Source: Streptosporangium brasiliense (GTDB lineage: Bacteria > Actinomycetota > Actinomycetes > Streptosporangiales > Streptosporangiaceae). From it: a stretch of 64,000 bases of DNA. Below, one piece after another: positions 1 to 8,121 of this stretch. Made by a program: the position numbers and the translations under genes. The DNA lies in NCBI RefSeq assembly GCF_030811595.1, contig NZ_JAUSRB010000002.1, forward strand, positions 2,046,001-2,110,000. The letters are read 5' to 3'. The stretch's first letter is position 1. Each line of letters begins with the position of its first letter. The notes under the pieces were generated by a model. That model worked only from the letters and a program-made list of their open reading frames with translations. It was not told the origin of the DNA and made no database searches.

Positions 1-685
1 CCACCAGCTCGTCGAACTGCAGGGAGAGCAGACGGCCGTCGGTGCCGAGCTCGACCACGTAACCGGCGATCTCCTCGGAGATGCGCCGGACCATCTCCAG
101 CCGCTGGGCGACCACCGCGATGTCGCGGACCGTCACCAGGTCCTCGATCTCCAGGGCCGACAGCGTGCCGGACACCTCGTCCAGGCGGAGCTTGTAGCGT
201 TCGAGGGTGGCCAGGGCCTGGTTGGCCCTGGACAGGATCGCCGCCGACTCCTCCAGCACGTAGCGGAAGCCGTCGAGGTAGAGGGCGATGATCCGCATGG
301 ACTTGCTGAGCGAGATGACCGGCAGGGACGTCTGCACGGCCACCCGCTGGGCGGTGCGGTGCCGGGTGCCGGACTCGTCGGTGGGGATGGCCGGGTCGGG
401 CATCAGGTGCACGGCCGCACGCACGATCTTGAGGTCGCTCGCATTCAGCACGATGGCCCCGTCCATCTTGGCGAGCTCGCGCAGCCGCGTCGCGGAGAAC
501 TCGACGTCCAGCTCGAATCCGCCGCTGCAGATCTCCTCGACCGTGTTGTCGTAGCCGAGCACGATCAGACCGCCTGTGTGGCCGCGGAGAATACGCTCCA
601 AGCCGTCGCGTAGTTCGGTGCCCGGAGCGACCGCGGCCAGGACGGCCCTGCGGCGTTCGTCGAGCCCTTTGTAGTTTGCTGGCAC
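1..685 (-). CDS. disA: DNA integrity scanning diadenylate cyclase DisA (3' end outside window)
   Basis: DisA makes the second messenger c-di-AMP from two ATP and scans DNA for branched structures. The visible 228 residues cover the N-terminal DAC domain, with the catalytic motifs DGA (in KMDGAIVL) and RHRTA (in GTRHRTAQ), followed by the start of the linker helices. The C-terminal helix-hairpin-helix DNA-binding domain lies beyond position 1, so the gene is partial only because of the window edge. The start is taken as GTG at 685, giving the family-typical opening [12 protein letters not shown]. An ATG two bases upstream is in another frame. It lies 79 bp downstream of radA on the same strand, the usual actinobacterial radA-disA arrangement, where the two proteins are functionally linked. 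Identification is firm. Confidence 0.96.
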   Translation of the reverse strand, partial: MPANYKGLDERRRAVLAAVAPGTELRDGLERILRGHTGGLIVLGYDNTVEEICSGGFELDVEFSATRLRELAKMDGAIVLNASDLKIVRAAVHLMPDPAIPTDESGTRHRTAQRVAVQTSLPVISLSKSMRIIALYLDGFRYVLEESAAILSRANQALATLERYKLRLDEVSGTLSALEIEDLVTVRDIAVVAQRLEMVRRISEEIAGYVVELGTDGRLLSLQFDELV

Positions 686-764
686 ATGACCCCCGTGGTC
701 TGCGTATCACGCTCAGCTTACCGGCGAAGGTCCCGCGGAGTCCGGGATCGCCGGATGGCCACCT

Positions 765-2165
765 CTAGGTGACGTGAGTGAGGGCGTCCCAGACATTGTC
801 CGCTTCGACGACGTCGAAACCCGGGATGAGTTTGGTGCTACGGCCGCCGACCGGGACCAGGGAGCGGTCGCCGTCGCGCTTCTTGCCCGTGTCGAGGGAT
901 CCGGCCGGGACCAGGGCGCGGGTGAAGCCCAGCCGCGCCGCCTCCGACAGGCGGCGCCGCACGTCGCGCACCGGGCGCAGCTCCCCGGCCAGGCCCACCT
1001 CTCCCAGCACGACCAGCCCGGGGGGCAGCGCCTTGTCCCCGGCCGCGCTGGCGACCGCGAGCATCACCGACAGGTCCACCGCCGGATCGCTGAGCTTGAT
1101 GCCGCCCACGGTCGCGGTGAACACGTCGCAGCCGCCCAGCTTGGCGTTGAGCCGCCGCTCCAGCACGGCCAGCACCATCGTCACCCGGTAGGTGTCGAGC
1201 CCCGAGGAGGAGCGGCGCGGCTGCTGGGCCTCGGTCCGGGCGACCAGGGCCTGGACCTCGGCGGGCAGCGGCCGGGTGCCCTCCAGGGTGACCGTGACGC
1301 ACGTGCCGGGCACGGGCTCGGCGCGGTGGGAGACGAACAGGCCGCTGGCGTCGGCGATGCCCTCGATGCCGCCCTCGTGCAGGTCGAAGCAGCCGACCTC
1401 GTCGACGGGGCCGTACCGGTTCTTGATCGCGCGGACCATGCGGAGCCGGGAGTGCCGGTCGCCCTCGAAGTGGAGCACGACGTCGACCAGGTGCTCAAGG
1501 GTCCGGGGGCCGGCGATCGAGCCCTCCTTGGTGACGTGGCCGACCAGCACGGTGGACATGCCGCGCTCCTTGGCCAGCCGGACCAGATTGCCGGCGACCT
1601 CTCTGACCTGGGTGACCCCGCCGGGCACCCCGGTCGCCTGGGCGGAGCCGATCGTCTGCACCGAGTCGACGATGAGCAGGTCGGGCTGGACCTTCTCCAC
1701 GTGGGTCACCAGCGCGCCCAGGTCGGTCTCGGCCGCGAGGTAGAGCCGGTCCTGGATCGCGCCGATCCGGTCGGCCCTGACCCGGACCTGGGCGGCCGAC
1801 TCCTCGCCCGTGACGTAGAGGACGGTCTGCTGCCGCGCGATCTTGGCTGCGGCCTCCAGCAGGAGCGTGGACTTGCCGATGCCGGGCTCCCCGGCCAGCA
1901 GCACGACGGCGCCCGGCACGAGGCCGCCGCCGAGCACCCGGTCGAGCTCGGGCACCCCGGTGCCGCGCGCGTGCGCCACCTCGGCCTTGACCTGCCCGAT
2001 CGGGATCGCGGGGGCCGACACCGCTCCCGCGGAGGCCACCTGCACGCCGCCGCGGGCGGTCTCCTCCTCGACCGTGCCCCAGGCCTGGCACTCGCCACAG
2101 CGGCCCACCCATTTGGCGGTCTGCCAACCGCACTCACCACAGCGATAGCCGACCTTCTTAGCCAT
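765..2165 (-). CDS. radA: DNA repair protein RadA
   Basis: RadA is a RecA-like ATPase that processes recombination intermediates and drives branch migration. At 466 aa it has the normal length. It opens with a four-cysteine zinc finger (C9, C12, C23, C26), then a Walker A loop GEPGIGKST at residues 92-100, the RadA-specific KNRYG motif near residue 253, and a C-terminal Lon-protease-like domain without a protease active site. The ATG at 2165 gives the conserved start MAKKVGYRC. It is probably co-transcribed with disA downstream. Nothing is odd inside the gene, but the 245 bp upstream hold the tail of an unrelated, truncated gene. Confidence 0.97.
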   Translation of the reverse strand: MAKKVGYRCGECGWQTAKWVGRCGECQAWGTVEEETARGGVQVASAGAVSAPAIPIGQVKAEVAHARGTGVPELDRVLGGGLVPGAVVLLAGEPGIGKSTLLLEAAAKIARQQTVLYVTGEESAAQVRVRADRIGAIQDRLYLAAETDLGALVTHVEKVQPDLLIVDSVQTIGSAQATGVPGGVTQVREVAGNLVRLAKERGMSTVLVGHVTKEGSIAGPRTLEHLVDVVLHFEGDRHSRLRMVRAIKNRYGPVDEVGCFDLHEGGIEGIADASGLFVSHRAEPVPGTCVTVTLEGTRPLPAEVQALVARTEAQQPRRSSSGLDTYRVTMVLAVLERRLNAKLGGCDVFTATVGGIKLSDPAVDLSVMLAVASAAGDKALPPGLVVLGEVGLAGELRPVRDVRRRLSEAARLGFTRALVPAGSLDTGKKRDGDRSLVPVGGRSTKLIPGFDVVEADNVWDALTHVT

Positions 2166-2183
2166 GGCCGCACGTTACCGGTC

Positions 2184-2414
2184 CCGGCCGACAACTTTCA
2201 CCCGGTACGGCCCACCGACGCCGCCGAGGCGCTCCCCGGCGAGGTCGTGGACGGGCTGTCCGTCAACGGGACGCCGGAGGAGTGCCCGGAACGGACCGCG
2301 AGGTTCCACCGGCCGGGGGTGACCTCGCTCCAGCTCCACGTCAGCCTGCCGCCCGAGGTCGGTGGCGACCCCGAGGTGGTGCTGCGGATCCTGCGGGAGC
2401 TCGGGCCCGGCTAG
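2184..2414 (+). pseudogene. C-terminal relic of an LLM-class (luciferase-like) flavin-dependent oxidoreductase
   Basis: On the plus strand this stretch translates into about 76 residues with strong coding-type codon use, including EVVDGLSVNGTPEECPERTA and RPGVTSLQLHVSLPPEVGGD. This resembles the extreme C-terminus of F420/FMN luciferase-like monooxygenases. No N-terminal part exists: the sequence upstream is radA on the other strand, starting at 2165. The stop codon overlaps the stop of trxA. I read it as the surviving 3' end of a gene that lost its body when it was joined to the radA start region. The reading rests on remembered family similarity, so another Rossmann or TIM-barrel family is possible. 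Confidence 0.55.
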
Positions 2415-2725
2415 ATGTGGCCCTCGAGGTCGGCCAGGAGCAGGCGCTTGGGCTTGGCGCCGACGATCTGCCGGACCACCTCGCCGCCCTTGTAGAGGTT
2501 GAGCGTCGGCAGGCCCATGACGCCGTAGCGGGCCGCGATCTCCTGGTGCTCGTCGTAGTTGAGCTTGGCGATCGTGACGCGGTCGCCGTACTCGGCCTCG
2601 ATCTGCTCCAGGACCGGGGAGATCATCCGGCACGGCGGGCACCACTCGGCCCAGAAGTCGACCAGGACGGGCTTGTCGCTCTGCAGAACCTGTTCGGCGA
2701 AGTTGTCGGCGGTCAAAGTGATCAT
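2411..2725 (-). CDS. trxA: Thioredoxin with WCPPC active site
   Basis: This is a small thioredoxin-fold disulfide reductase of 104 residues. The redox motif is FWAEWCPPCRM, in which the usual WCGPC is replaced by WCPPC; the cis-proline loop GLPTLNLYKGG is present. The start is placed at ATG 2725 because this ATG overlaps the stop of the upstream merR gene (ATGA) and gives the typical opening MITLTADNFAEQV. The alternative ATG at 2752 would only add nine residues inside merR. Translational coupling to a cysteine-bearing MerR regulator suggests the pair forms a thiol- or metal-stress operon. Cytoplasmic; no signal peptide. Confidence 0.93.
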   Translation of the reverse strand: MITLTADNFAEQVLQSDKPVLVDFWAEWCPPCRMISPVLEQIEAEYGDRVTIAKLNYDEHQEIAARYGVMGLPTLNLYKGGEVVRQIVGAKPKRLLLADLEGHI

Positions 2726-3102
2726 GACTCTCCCAGCTTGGTGAACACGCATCCGGGACAGACCTCGGTCAGCTGCCCGGCGACCTCGGCGCGCCGGGCG
2801 AGCAGCGTGCGGATCTCGTCGTCGATCTCGGCCAGCTTGCGCCGGTAGACCGCCACCGACTCCGGACAGGACCCGCCCGACTCGTGGCCGGCCCGCAGGC
2901 AGGCCACGAACGGCCGGGCGTCCTCCAGGGTGAACCCCACGGTGAGCAGCGATCTGATCTCGGTGACGAGCTTGAGATCCGCCTCGCTGTACTCCCGGTA
3001 GCCGTTGGCCGCCCGTCGCGCTGTGATCAGCCCCTGCTGCTCGTAGTAGCGCAGCGCGCGGGTGCTGACCCCGGCCCGTCTGGCGAGCTCCCCGATCCGC
3101 AT
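2722..3102 (-). CDS. MerR-family transcriptional regulator, thioredoxin-linked
   Basis: A 126-residue regulator with the N-terminal MerR winged helix-turn-helix (MRIGELARRAGVSTRALRYY) and a coiled-coil dimerisation helix. Four cysteines in the C-terminal half (C68, C79, C115, C118), including a CPGC pair near the end, could bind metal or act as a redox switch. The start is ATG 3102, preceded by a strong AAGGAGG site. Its stop overlaps the thioredoxin start. The promoter region has a near-perfect palindrome in a long 19-bp spacer, as expected for MerR-type activation, so it probably controls its own operon. The inducing signal cannot be read from the sequence. Confidence 0.9.
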   Translation of the reverse strand: MRIGELARRAGVSTRALRYYEQQGLITARRAANGYREYSEADLKLVTEIRSLLTVGFTLEDARPFVACLRAGHESGGSCPESVAVYRRKLAEIDDEIRTLLARRAEVAGQLTEVCPGCVFTKLGES

Positions 3103-3122
3103 CCGTCCTCCTTACGGGATCA

Positions 3123-3153
3123 CGCTAATCCTTGACGTCAACGTCAAGGTCAA
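3123..3153 (-). promoter_or_regulatory. MerR-type promoter/operator of the merR-trxA operon
   Basis: Read on the minus strand, a -35-like TTGACC (3148-3153) and a -10-like TTAGCG (3123-3128) are 19 bp apart. Inside that spacer lies the inverted repeat CCTTGACGT-N2-ACGTCAAGG (3130-3149). An overlong spacer with the operator between the two boxes is the known hallmark of MerR-regulated promoters. Confidence 0.65.
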
Positions 3154-3208
3154 GCGGTTCCGTGGGGTATTTCATCCCGGATGTCCGGCGGGTGGCGTCC
3201 CGGAGCGG

Positions 3209-3907
3209 TCAGAACCGCTTCCAGCGCAGGACATTGGGGTAGGCGAGCTCCAGGCCGGGGGTCTCGGCGATGGCCTGCTCGGCGACCTCGGGGGTGAACT
3301 CGATGCGGAGCACGGCCTCCAGGTCGGCGCGGCGCTCGAAGGACATGCGCAGGTCGAGGGGCCGGCTCTGCCAGCCCTGACGGCTCCAGAAGTCCTCGAC
3401 GGCCCTGGCAGAGTAGGAGGGGACGGTCCGGCTGAACCAGCGGCCGAAGGCCCCGCGGCCGGCGTCGAGGTCGATCACGAAGGCCGCGCCGCCCGGCCGC
3501 AGCACCCGGGAGAGCTCGGCCAGGCCCGGTTCGCAGCCGGGGCCGAAGAAATAGGCCCAGCGGGCGACGGCCACGTCCACCGAGGCGTCGGGCAGCGGGA
3601 GGGCCTGGGCGGTGGCCGGGTGGACCTCGACGTTGGGCAGCGGCCGGCAGCGCCGCCTGGCGAGCTGGACGAGGTCGTCGTGCGGCTCGACGCCGATCAC
3701 GCGGGCGGCGGTGGCCGACAGGGCGGGCAGGTGGTAGCCGCTGCCGCAGCCGATGTCGAGGACCGTCGCGCCGGTCCACGGCCGGATGGCGGCCATCGCG
3801 GCCTCGACCCTGCCGTCGGGGTCCACCGCCCGGTTCTCCAGCTCGTAAATGTGGGGCGTGTTCCAGATGTTCGGGCTGGGGATGGCGCCCTTCATGAACC
3901 GCGGCAT
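3209..3907 (-). CDS. Class I SAM-dependent methyltransferase
   Basis: A 232-residue Rossmann-fold methyltransferase. SAM-binding motif I is VLDIGCGSGYHLP, followed by an acidic motif II (RVIGVEPHDD) and a motif around VDVAVARWAYFFGPG. Start chosen at ATG 3907 (MPRFMKGAIPSPNIWNTP); the in-frame ATG at 3940 would add eleven basic residues. The opening PNIWNTPHIYELEN followed by 'RAVDPDG' is typical of a conserved actinobacterial subfamily of unknown substrate. It lies convergent to nothing and is divergent from the isomerase-like gene at 4068. No substrate can be assigned. Confidence 0.85.
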   Translation of the reverse strand: MPRFMKGAIPSPNIWNTPHIYELENRAVDPDGRVEAAMAAIRPWTGATVLDIGCGSGYHLPALSATAARVIGVEPHDDLVQLARRRCRPLPNVEVHPATAQALPLPDASVDVAVARWAYFFGPGCEPGLAELSRVLRPGGAAFVIDLDAGRGAFGRWFSRTVPSYSARAVEDFWSRQGWQSRPLDLRMSFERRADLEAVLRIEFTPEVAEQAIAETPGLELAYPNVLRWKRF

Positions 3908-4067
3908 GCTCTCACCGTAGCGGTGTGATCTCCGCTGCATCAGCGAGGCCGGACTCCACTCGTCCGCGGTCGCGCTTAGGCTGGCATCGTGAGTGAGCGG
4001 AGCGATCGGGCCCGCGGGCGCGGCGACGCCGGCTCACGCGAAGTCCGGCCGGAGGCGAGGAAGCCGT

Positions 4068-4880
4068 ATGAGCGTCATCCGAGTACCTAGTGCGAAGATC
4101 GCGCTGTCCACCGCGTCCGTATACCCGGAGCGCACGCCGGACGCCTTCGAACTGGCCGCGCGCCTGGGATACGACGGTGTCGAGATCATGGTGGGCGCCG
4201 ACCCCGTGAGCCAGGACGTCGACGTCCTGGAGCGGCTGTCGGACCACTACCAGCTGCCGATCCTGGCCATCCACGCGCCGTGCCTGCTGGTGACCCAGCG
4301 GGTGTGGGGCAGGGACCCGTGGGCCAAGCTCCAGCGGGCGCAGCGGGCCGCCGAGCGGGTGGGCGCCAAGACCGTCGTGGTGCATCCGCCGTTCCGCTGG
4401 CAGCGTGACTACGCGCGGGACTTCGAGACCGGCCTGGCGCGGATGCGGGAGGAGACCGACGTGGTCTTCGCGGTCGAGAACATGTTCCCACTGCGGGCCC
4501 GGGGCAACGAGGTCGTCCCCTACTCGCCTGACTGGAACCCGGTCGACTACGACTTCCCGCAGGTGACGATGGACCTGTCGCACACGGCGGTCTCCGGGGT
4601 CGACGCGATGGAGATGTTCACCAAGCTCGGCGACCGGCTCGCCCACCTGCACCTGGCCGACGGCGTCGGGGTGGCCAACAAGGACGAGCACCTGGTCCCC
4701 GGCCGGGGCGGGCAGCCGTGCGCGCCGATCCTGGAGCGCCTGGCCGGCAACGGCTACGGCGGCCTGGTCGTGTTGGAGATCAACACGCGCAAGGCCGCCA
4801 GCCGTACGGAGCGGATCGACGACCTCGCCGAGGCGCTGGCCTTCGCGCGCCTGCACCTGGCCACGCCCTCCAGCGTATGA
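4068..4880 (+). CDS. Sugar phosphate isomerase/epimerase family protein (xylose-isomerase-like TIM barrel)
   Basis: A 270-residue AP endonuclease 2/xylose-isomerase-like TIM barrel. Visible family features are the opening strand [21 protein letters not shown] at strand 3, VVHPPFRW, the metal-ligand glutamate in AVENMF, a DLSH motif, HLHLAD and a late glutamate in VLEINT. These supply the His/Glu/Asp set that binds a divalent metal. ATG 4068 is preferred because a GGAGG-rich ribosome site (4051-4055) precedes it and the residues before it are low-complexity. The substrate is unknown; the family covers sugar epimerases, inosose dehydratases and endonuclease IV relatives. The next gene is a TetR regulator 127 bp downstream. 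Confidence 0.88.
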   Translation: MSVIRVPSAKIALSTASVYPERTPDAFELAARLGYDGVEIMVGADPVSQDVDVLERLSDHYQLPILAIHAPCLLVTQRVWGRDPWAKLQRAQRAAERVGAKTVVVHPPFRWQRDYARDFETGLARMREETDVVFAVENMFPLRARGNEVVPYSPDWNPVDYDFPQVTMDLSHTAVSGVDAMEMFTKLGDRLAHLHLADGVGVANKDEHLVPGRGGQPCAPILERLAGNGYGGLVVLEINTRKAASRTERIDDLAEALAFARLHLATPSSV

Positions 4881-5007
4881 GCGGACGGCCCCTGACCGAA
4901 CGTCCCCTGATGGAGCGGTCCCTGACCGGACGGCCCGCGGCGACGCGGGCGGGCAGACGGAACAACCCGCGGCGACGCGGGCGAACAACCTGTGAGTTGA
5001 ACGACCT

Positions 5008-5634
5008 GTGAGTGAGCAATCCCTGGACGGGCGGCCCGTGGACGGGTCGGAGATCGGTAAGAGGCGTCCCGGGCGCAGGCCCGGAGCCGCGGACACGCGC
5101 GGGCAGATTCTCGCGGCCGCGCGTGAGACCTTCGCGGAGAAGGGGTTCGACAAGGCGACGATCCGGGGCATCGCCCGGCAGGCGGGGGTGGACCCGGCGC
5201 TGGTCCACCACTACTTCGCGAGCAAGGAGGGGATGTTCGTCGCGGCCATGGAACTGCCGATCAACCCCGACGAGGTGATCCCGATGCTCCTGGCGGGGCC
5301 GCGCGAGGACATCGGCGAGCGGCTGACCCGGTACGTCCTGACGATGACCTCCGAGGCCGGGGCCCGCCAGCCCGTGCTGGCGCTGGTCCGCACCGCGATG
5401 ACCAACGACCGGGTGGTCACGATGATCCGCGAGTTCATCTCGCACGCGGTCCTCTACCGGATCGCGGAGTCCCTCCAGATCCCGCCGATCCGGATGGAGG
5501 CGGCCTTCGCCCAGCTCTTCGGGGTGGTCCTGATGCGTTACGTGGTCAAGTTGGAGCCGCTCGCCTCGGTCGAGATCGAAGAGCTGGTGGAGCTGCTCGC
5601 GCCGACGATCCAGCGCTATCTGGACGTGCCCTGA
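5008..5634 (+). CDS. TetR-family transcriptional regulator
   Basis: A 208-residue TetR repressor. The helix-turn-helix spans residues ~28-72 (GQILAAARETFAEKGFDKAT, then VHHYFASKEGMF). The C-terminal half matches the TetR_C_11/17-like domain of all-helical ligand-binding regulators. GTG at 5008 is used as start. Two palindromes in the 180-bp gap downstream (5685-5702 and 5725-5736) lie in front of the EtfD-like gene, making that gene the most likely target. The region just upstream (4881-5007) contains repeated CCCTGACCG/GGCGACGCGGGCG elements and no gene. Confidence 0.9.
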   Translation: MSEQSLDGRPVDGSEIGKRRPGRRPGAADTRGQILAAARETFAEKGFDKATIRGIARQAGVDPALVHHYFASKEGMFVAAMELPINPDEVIPMLLAGPREDIGERLTRYVLTMTSEAGARQPVLALVRTAMTNDRVVTMIREFISHAVLYRIAESLQIPPIRMEAAFAQLFGVVLMRYVVKLEPLASVEIEELVELLAPTIQRYLDVP

Positions 5635-5684
5635 CGGCGCCGGGATGTGTACAGAGCATTGTTCTGGGCATCGAAGTGACCGTA

Positions 5685-5736
5685 TGGTGACCACGGTCAC
5701 CACGTGTCGCGGTCCGGGGCAAGTTACCGATCGGTA
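5685..5736. promoter_or_regulatory. Two palindromic operator candidates upstream of the EtfD-like gene
   Basis: TGGTGACC-AC-GGTCACCA (5685-5702) and the perfect 12-mer TACCGATCGGTA (5725-5736) sit 80-130 bp before the start at 5815. The second resembles compact TetR-type operators, and a TetR gene ends at 5634. The pairing is inference. Confidence 0.5.
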
Positions 5737-5814
5737 GTATTCGTGGCGACCCGTCGTCACCGTGGATGACCGGCGGTCGTACGCTGGCAGCCAACGTCGT
5801 CTGTGGGAGGACCC

Positions 5815-7965
5815 GTGCTCTGGGTAGCGATCATCGGGCTGGTCATGACAGCGGTCGCGGTCGCGCTTGCCGCGCGCCGCGTGCTGTTCCTCTACAAGCT
5901 CGCCACCGTCGGGCCGCCCGCGCCCGAGCGGGTCGAATATGCCAAGAACAATGTGGGTGACGAGATCAAGGCCCAGCTCGTCGAGGTCTTCGGGCAGAAG
6001 AAACTGCTCAAGTGGACCGCCTCGGGCACCGCGCACTTCTTCGTCATGTGGGCCTTCTTCATCCTGGCGACCGTATATCTGGAGGCATACGGTGCCCTGA
6101 TCCAGGGCGCGGTCACCGGCACGCCCGACTTCCACATCCCGCTCGTCGGGACCTGGGCCGTCCTGGGCTTCCTGCAGGACTTCATCGCGGTCGCGGCCCT
6201 GGTCGGCCTGATCGCCTTCGCGGTCATCAGGGTCAAGAACTCGCCCAAGAAGCTCGGCCGCAAGTCCCGCTTCTCCGGCTCGCACCTCGGTGGCGCCTGG
6301 CTCGTCCTCTTCATGATCTTCAATGTGATCTGGACGATGTTCCTCTTCCGCGGCGCGGCGTTCAACACCGGCAACCTCCCCTACGCCTCCGGGGCGTTCG
6401 CCTCCGAGGCCACCGCCGCGGTGCTGAGGCCGCTGGGGGAGACGGCCAACGAGGCGCTCGAACACGTCGGGCTGCTGCTGCACATCGGCGTCATGCTGGT
6501 GTTCCTGGTGATCGTGGTGAACTCCAAGCACCTGCACATCTTCACCGCCCCGCTGAACGTGATGTTCTCCCGCCGTCCGGACGGCAACGGCCCGGCCCAG
6601 CCGATGCGGATCGACGGCAAGGTCGTCGACTTCGAGGACGAGGACCTCGACGGTGACAGGCTGGGCCGCGGCAAGATCGAGGACACCACCTGGAAGGGCT
6701 TCCTCGACTTCTACACCTGCACCGAGTGCGGCCGCTGCCAGTCGCAGTGCCCGGCCTGGAACACCGACAAGCCGCTGTCGCCGAAGATGCTGATCCTCGA
6801 CCAGCGCGACCACGCCTTCAAGGTCGCGCCCTACCTGACGGCCACCCAGGAGCAGCGCGCCGACCTGCACGAGGACGTGCTCGCGCTGCTGGAGAAGCCC
6901 CTGGTCGGCGAGGACGGCGTCATCCACCCGGACGTGCTCTGGTCCTGCACCAACTGCGGCGCCTGCGTCGAGCAGTGCCCGGTGGACATCGAGCACATCG
7001 ACCACATCCTCGACATGCGCCGCTACCAGGTGATGGTGGAGTCGAACTTCCCGTCCGAGGCCGGCGTCATGGTCAAGAACCTGGAGAACAAGGGCAACCC
7101 GTGGGGGATGTCCGAGATGAAGCGGGCCGACTGGATCGAGGAGCTCGCCGGCCGCGACGAGGACCCGATCGAGGTCCAGCTCGTCGACGAGAAGATGCCC
7201 GACGACACCGAATACCTGTTCTGGGTCGGCTGCGCCGGAGCCCTGGAGGACCGGGCCAAGAAGACCACCAAGGCGGTCGCGGAGCTGCTGCACGTCGCGG
7301 GCGTGAAGTTCGCCGTGCTCGGCCCGATGGAGGCCTGCACCGGCGACCCGGCCCGCCGCCTGGGCATGGAGTTCCTCTTCGACATGCTGGCCAAGCAGAA
7401 CATCGAGACGCTGAACGAGGCCGGGGTCAAGAAGATCGTCGCGACCTGCCCGCACTGCTTCAACACCCTCGCCAACGAGTATCCGCAGCTCGGTGGCACC
7501 TACGAGGTCGTCCACCACACCCAGCTCCTGGCCAAGCTGGTGGATGAGGGCAGGCTGGTCCCGGTCACGCCGATCGAGGAGAAGATCACCTACCACGACC
7601 CGTGCTTCCTCGGCCGCCACAACAAGGTCTACTCCCAGCCCCGCGACATCATGGCCAAGGTCCCGGGCGTGCAGGCCCAGGAGATGCACCGCCACAAGGA
7701 GCGCGGCTTCTGCTGCGGCGCCGGCGGCGCCCGGATGTGGATGGAGGAGCGGCTCGGCAAGCGCATCAACACCGAGCGTGTGGACGAGGCGCTGACCACC
7801 GACCCCGACACCATCTCCACGGCCTGCCCGTTCTGCCTGGTCATGCTGGGCGACTCGATCAACGAGAAGAAGAACGCCGGTGAGGCCAAGGAGACGCTGG
7901 AGGTCGTGGACGTCTCCCAGCTCCTGATCAAATCGATTAAGGGACAGCCCGTCGAGGCGTCCTGA
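5815..7965 (+). CDS. EtfD-like membrane iron-sulfur oxidoreductase (FadF/HdrD-type)
   Basis: A ~716-residue quinone-linked oxidoreductase. The N-terminal third carries several transmembrane helices (narG-gamma-like; segments near LWVAIIGLVMTAVAVALAA, HFFVMWAFFILATVYL, FIAVAALVGLIAFAVI, HLGGAWLVLFMIFNVIW and LLLHIGVMLVFLVIVV). Two [4Fe-4S] clusters follow (CTECGRCQSQCP and CTNCGACVEQCP), then two CCG domains of the heterodisulfide-reductase type ending in FCCGAGGARMW. This is the architecture of mycobacterial Rv0338c/EtfD, which passes electrons from ETF in acyl-CoA oxidation to menaquinone. GTG 5815 after GGGAGG is preferred over GTG 5803. A stem-loop terminator follows. The ETF-partner role is by family, not by neighbours. 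Confidence 0.88.
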   Translation: MLWVAIIGLVMTAVAVALAARRVLFLYKLATVGPPAPERVEYAKNNVGDEIKAQLVEVFGQKKLLKWTASGTAHFFVMWAFFILATVYLEAYGALIQGAVTGTPDFHIPLVGTWAVLGFLQDFIAVAALVGLIAFAVIRVKNSPKKLGRKSRFSGSHLGGAWLVLFMIFNVIWTMFLFRGAAFNTGNLPYASGAFASEATAAVLRPLGETANEALEHVGLLLHIGVMLVFLVIVVNSKHLHIFTAPLNVMFSRRPDGNGPAQPMRIDGKVVDFEDEDLDGDRLGRGKIEDTTWKGFLDFYTCTECGRCQSQCPAWNTDKPLSPKMLILDQRDHAFKVAPYLTATQEQRADLHEDVLALLEKPLVGEDGVIHPDVLWSCTNCGACVEQCPVDIEHIDHILDMRRYQVMVESNFPSEAGVMVKNLENKGNPWGMSEMKRADWIEELAGRDEDPIEVQLVDEKMPDDTEYLFWVGCAGALEDRAKKTTKAVAELLHVAGVKFAVLGPMEACTGDPARRLGMEFLFDMLAKQNIETLNEAGVKKIVATCPHCFNTLANEYPQLGGTYEVVHHTQLLAKLVDEGRLVPVTPIEEKITYHDPCFLGRHNKVYSQPRDIMAKVPGVQAQEMHRHKERGFCCGAGGARMWMEERLGKRINTERVDEALTTDPDTISTACPFCLVMLGDSINEKKNAGEAKETLEVVDVSQLLIKSIKGQPVEAS

Positions 7966-7971
7966 ATCCCG

Positions 7972-8006
7972 GTCAGGCATGGCCTGCTCTGCGGGCCGTG
8001 CCTGAC
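7972..8006 (+). terminator. Stem-loop terminator after the EtfD-like gene
   Basis: A 13-bp stem (7972-7984 with 7994-8006, one G-T wobble) and a 9-nt loop lie 7 bp after the stop. There is no long T-run, as usual in high-GC actinobacteria. Confidence 0.7.
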
Positions 8007-8121
8007 AATTGGTAAAGATGATAAGAAAAGGACGCTAGGTCCGAAACTCTTCCTGTCGATTACGGAAAAATCACGGTAACCTCAACGTCGCGTAGCTCAT
8101 TGGACGGGGAGGGGGCTGACG

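Noticed and set aside
4780..7980. A 1066-codon minus-strand open frame opposite the EtfD-like gene
   Set aside because: It is a shadow of a GC-rich coding region. The plus strand has the cluster motifs and membrane helices, while the minus reading is His/Asp/Gly-rich without domain.
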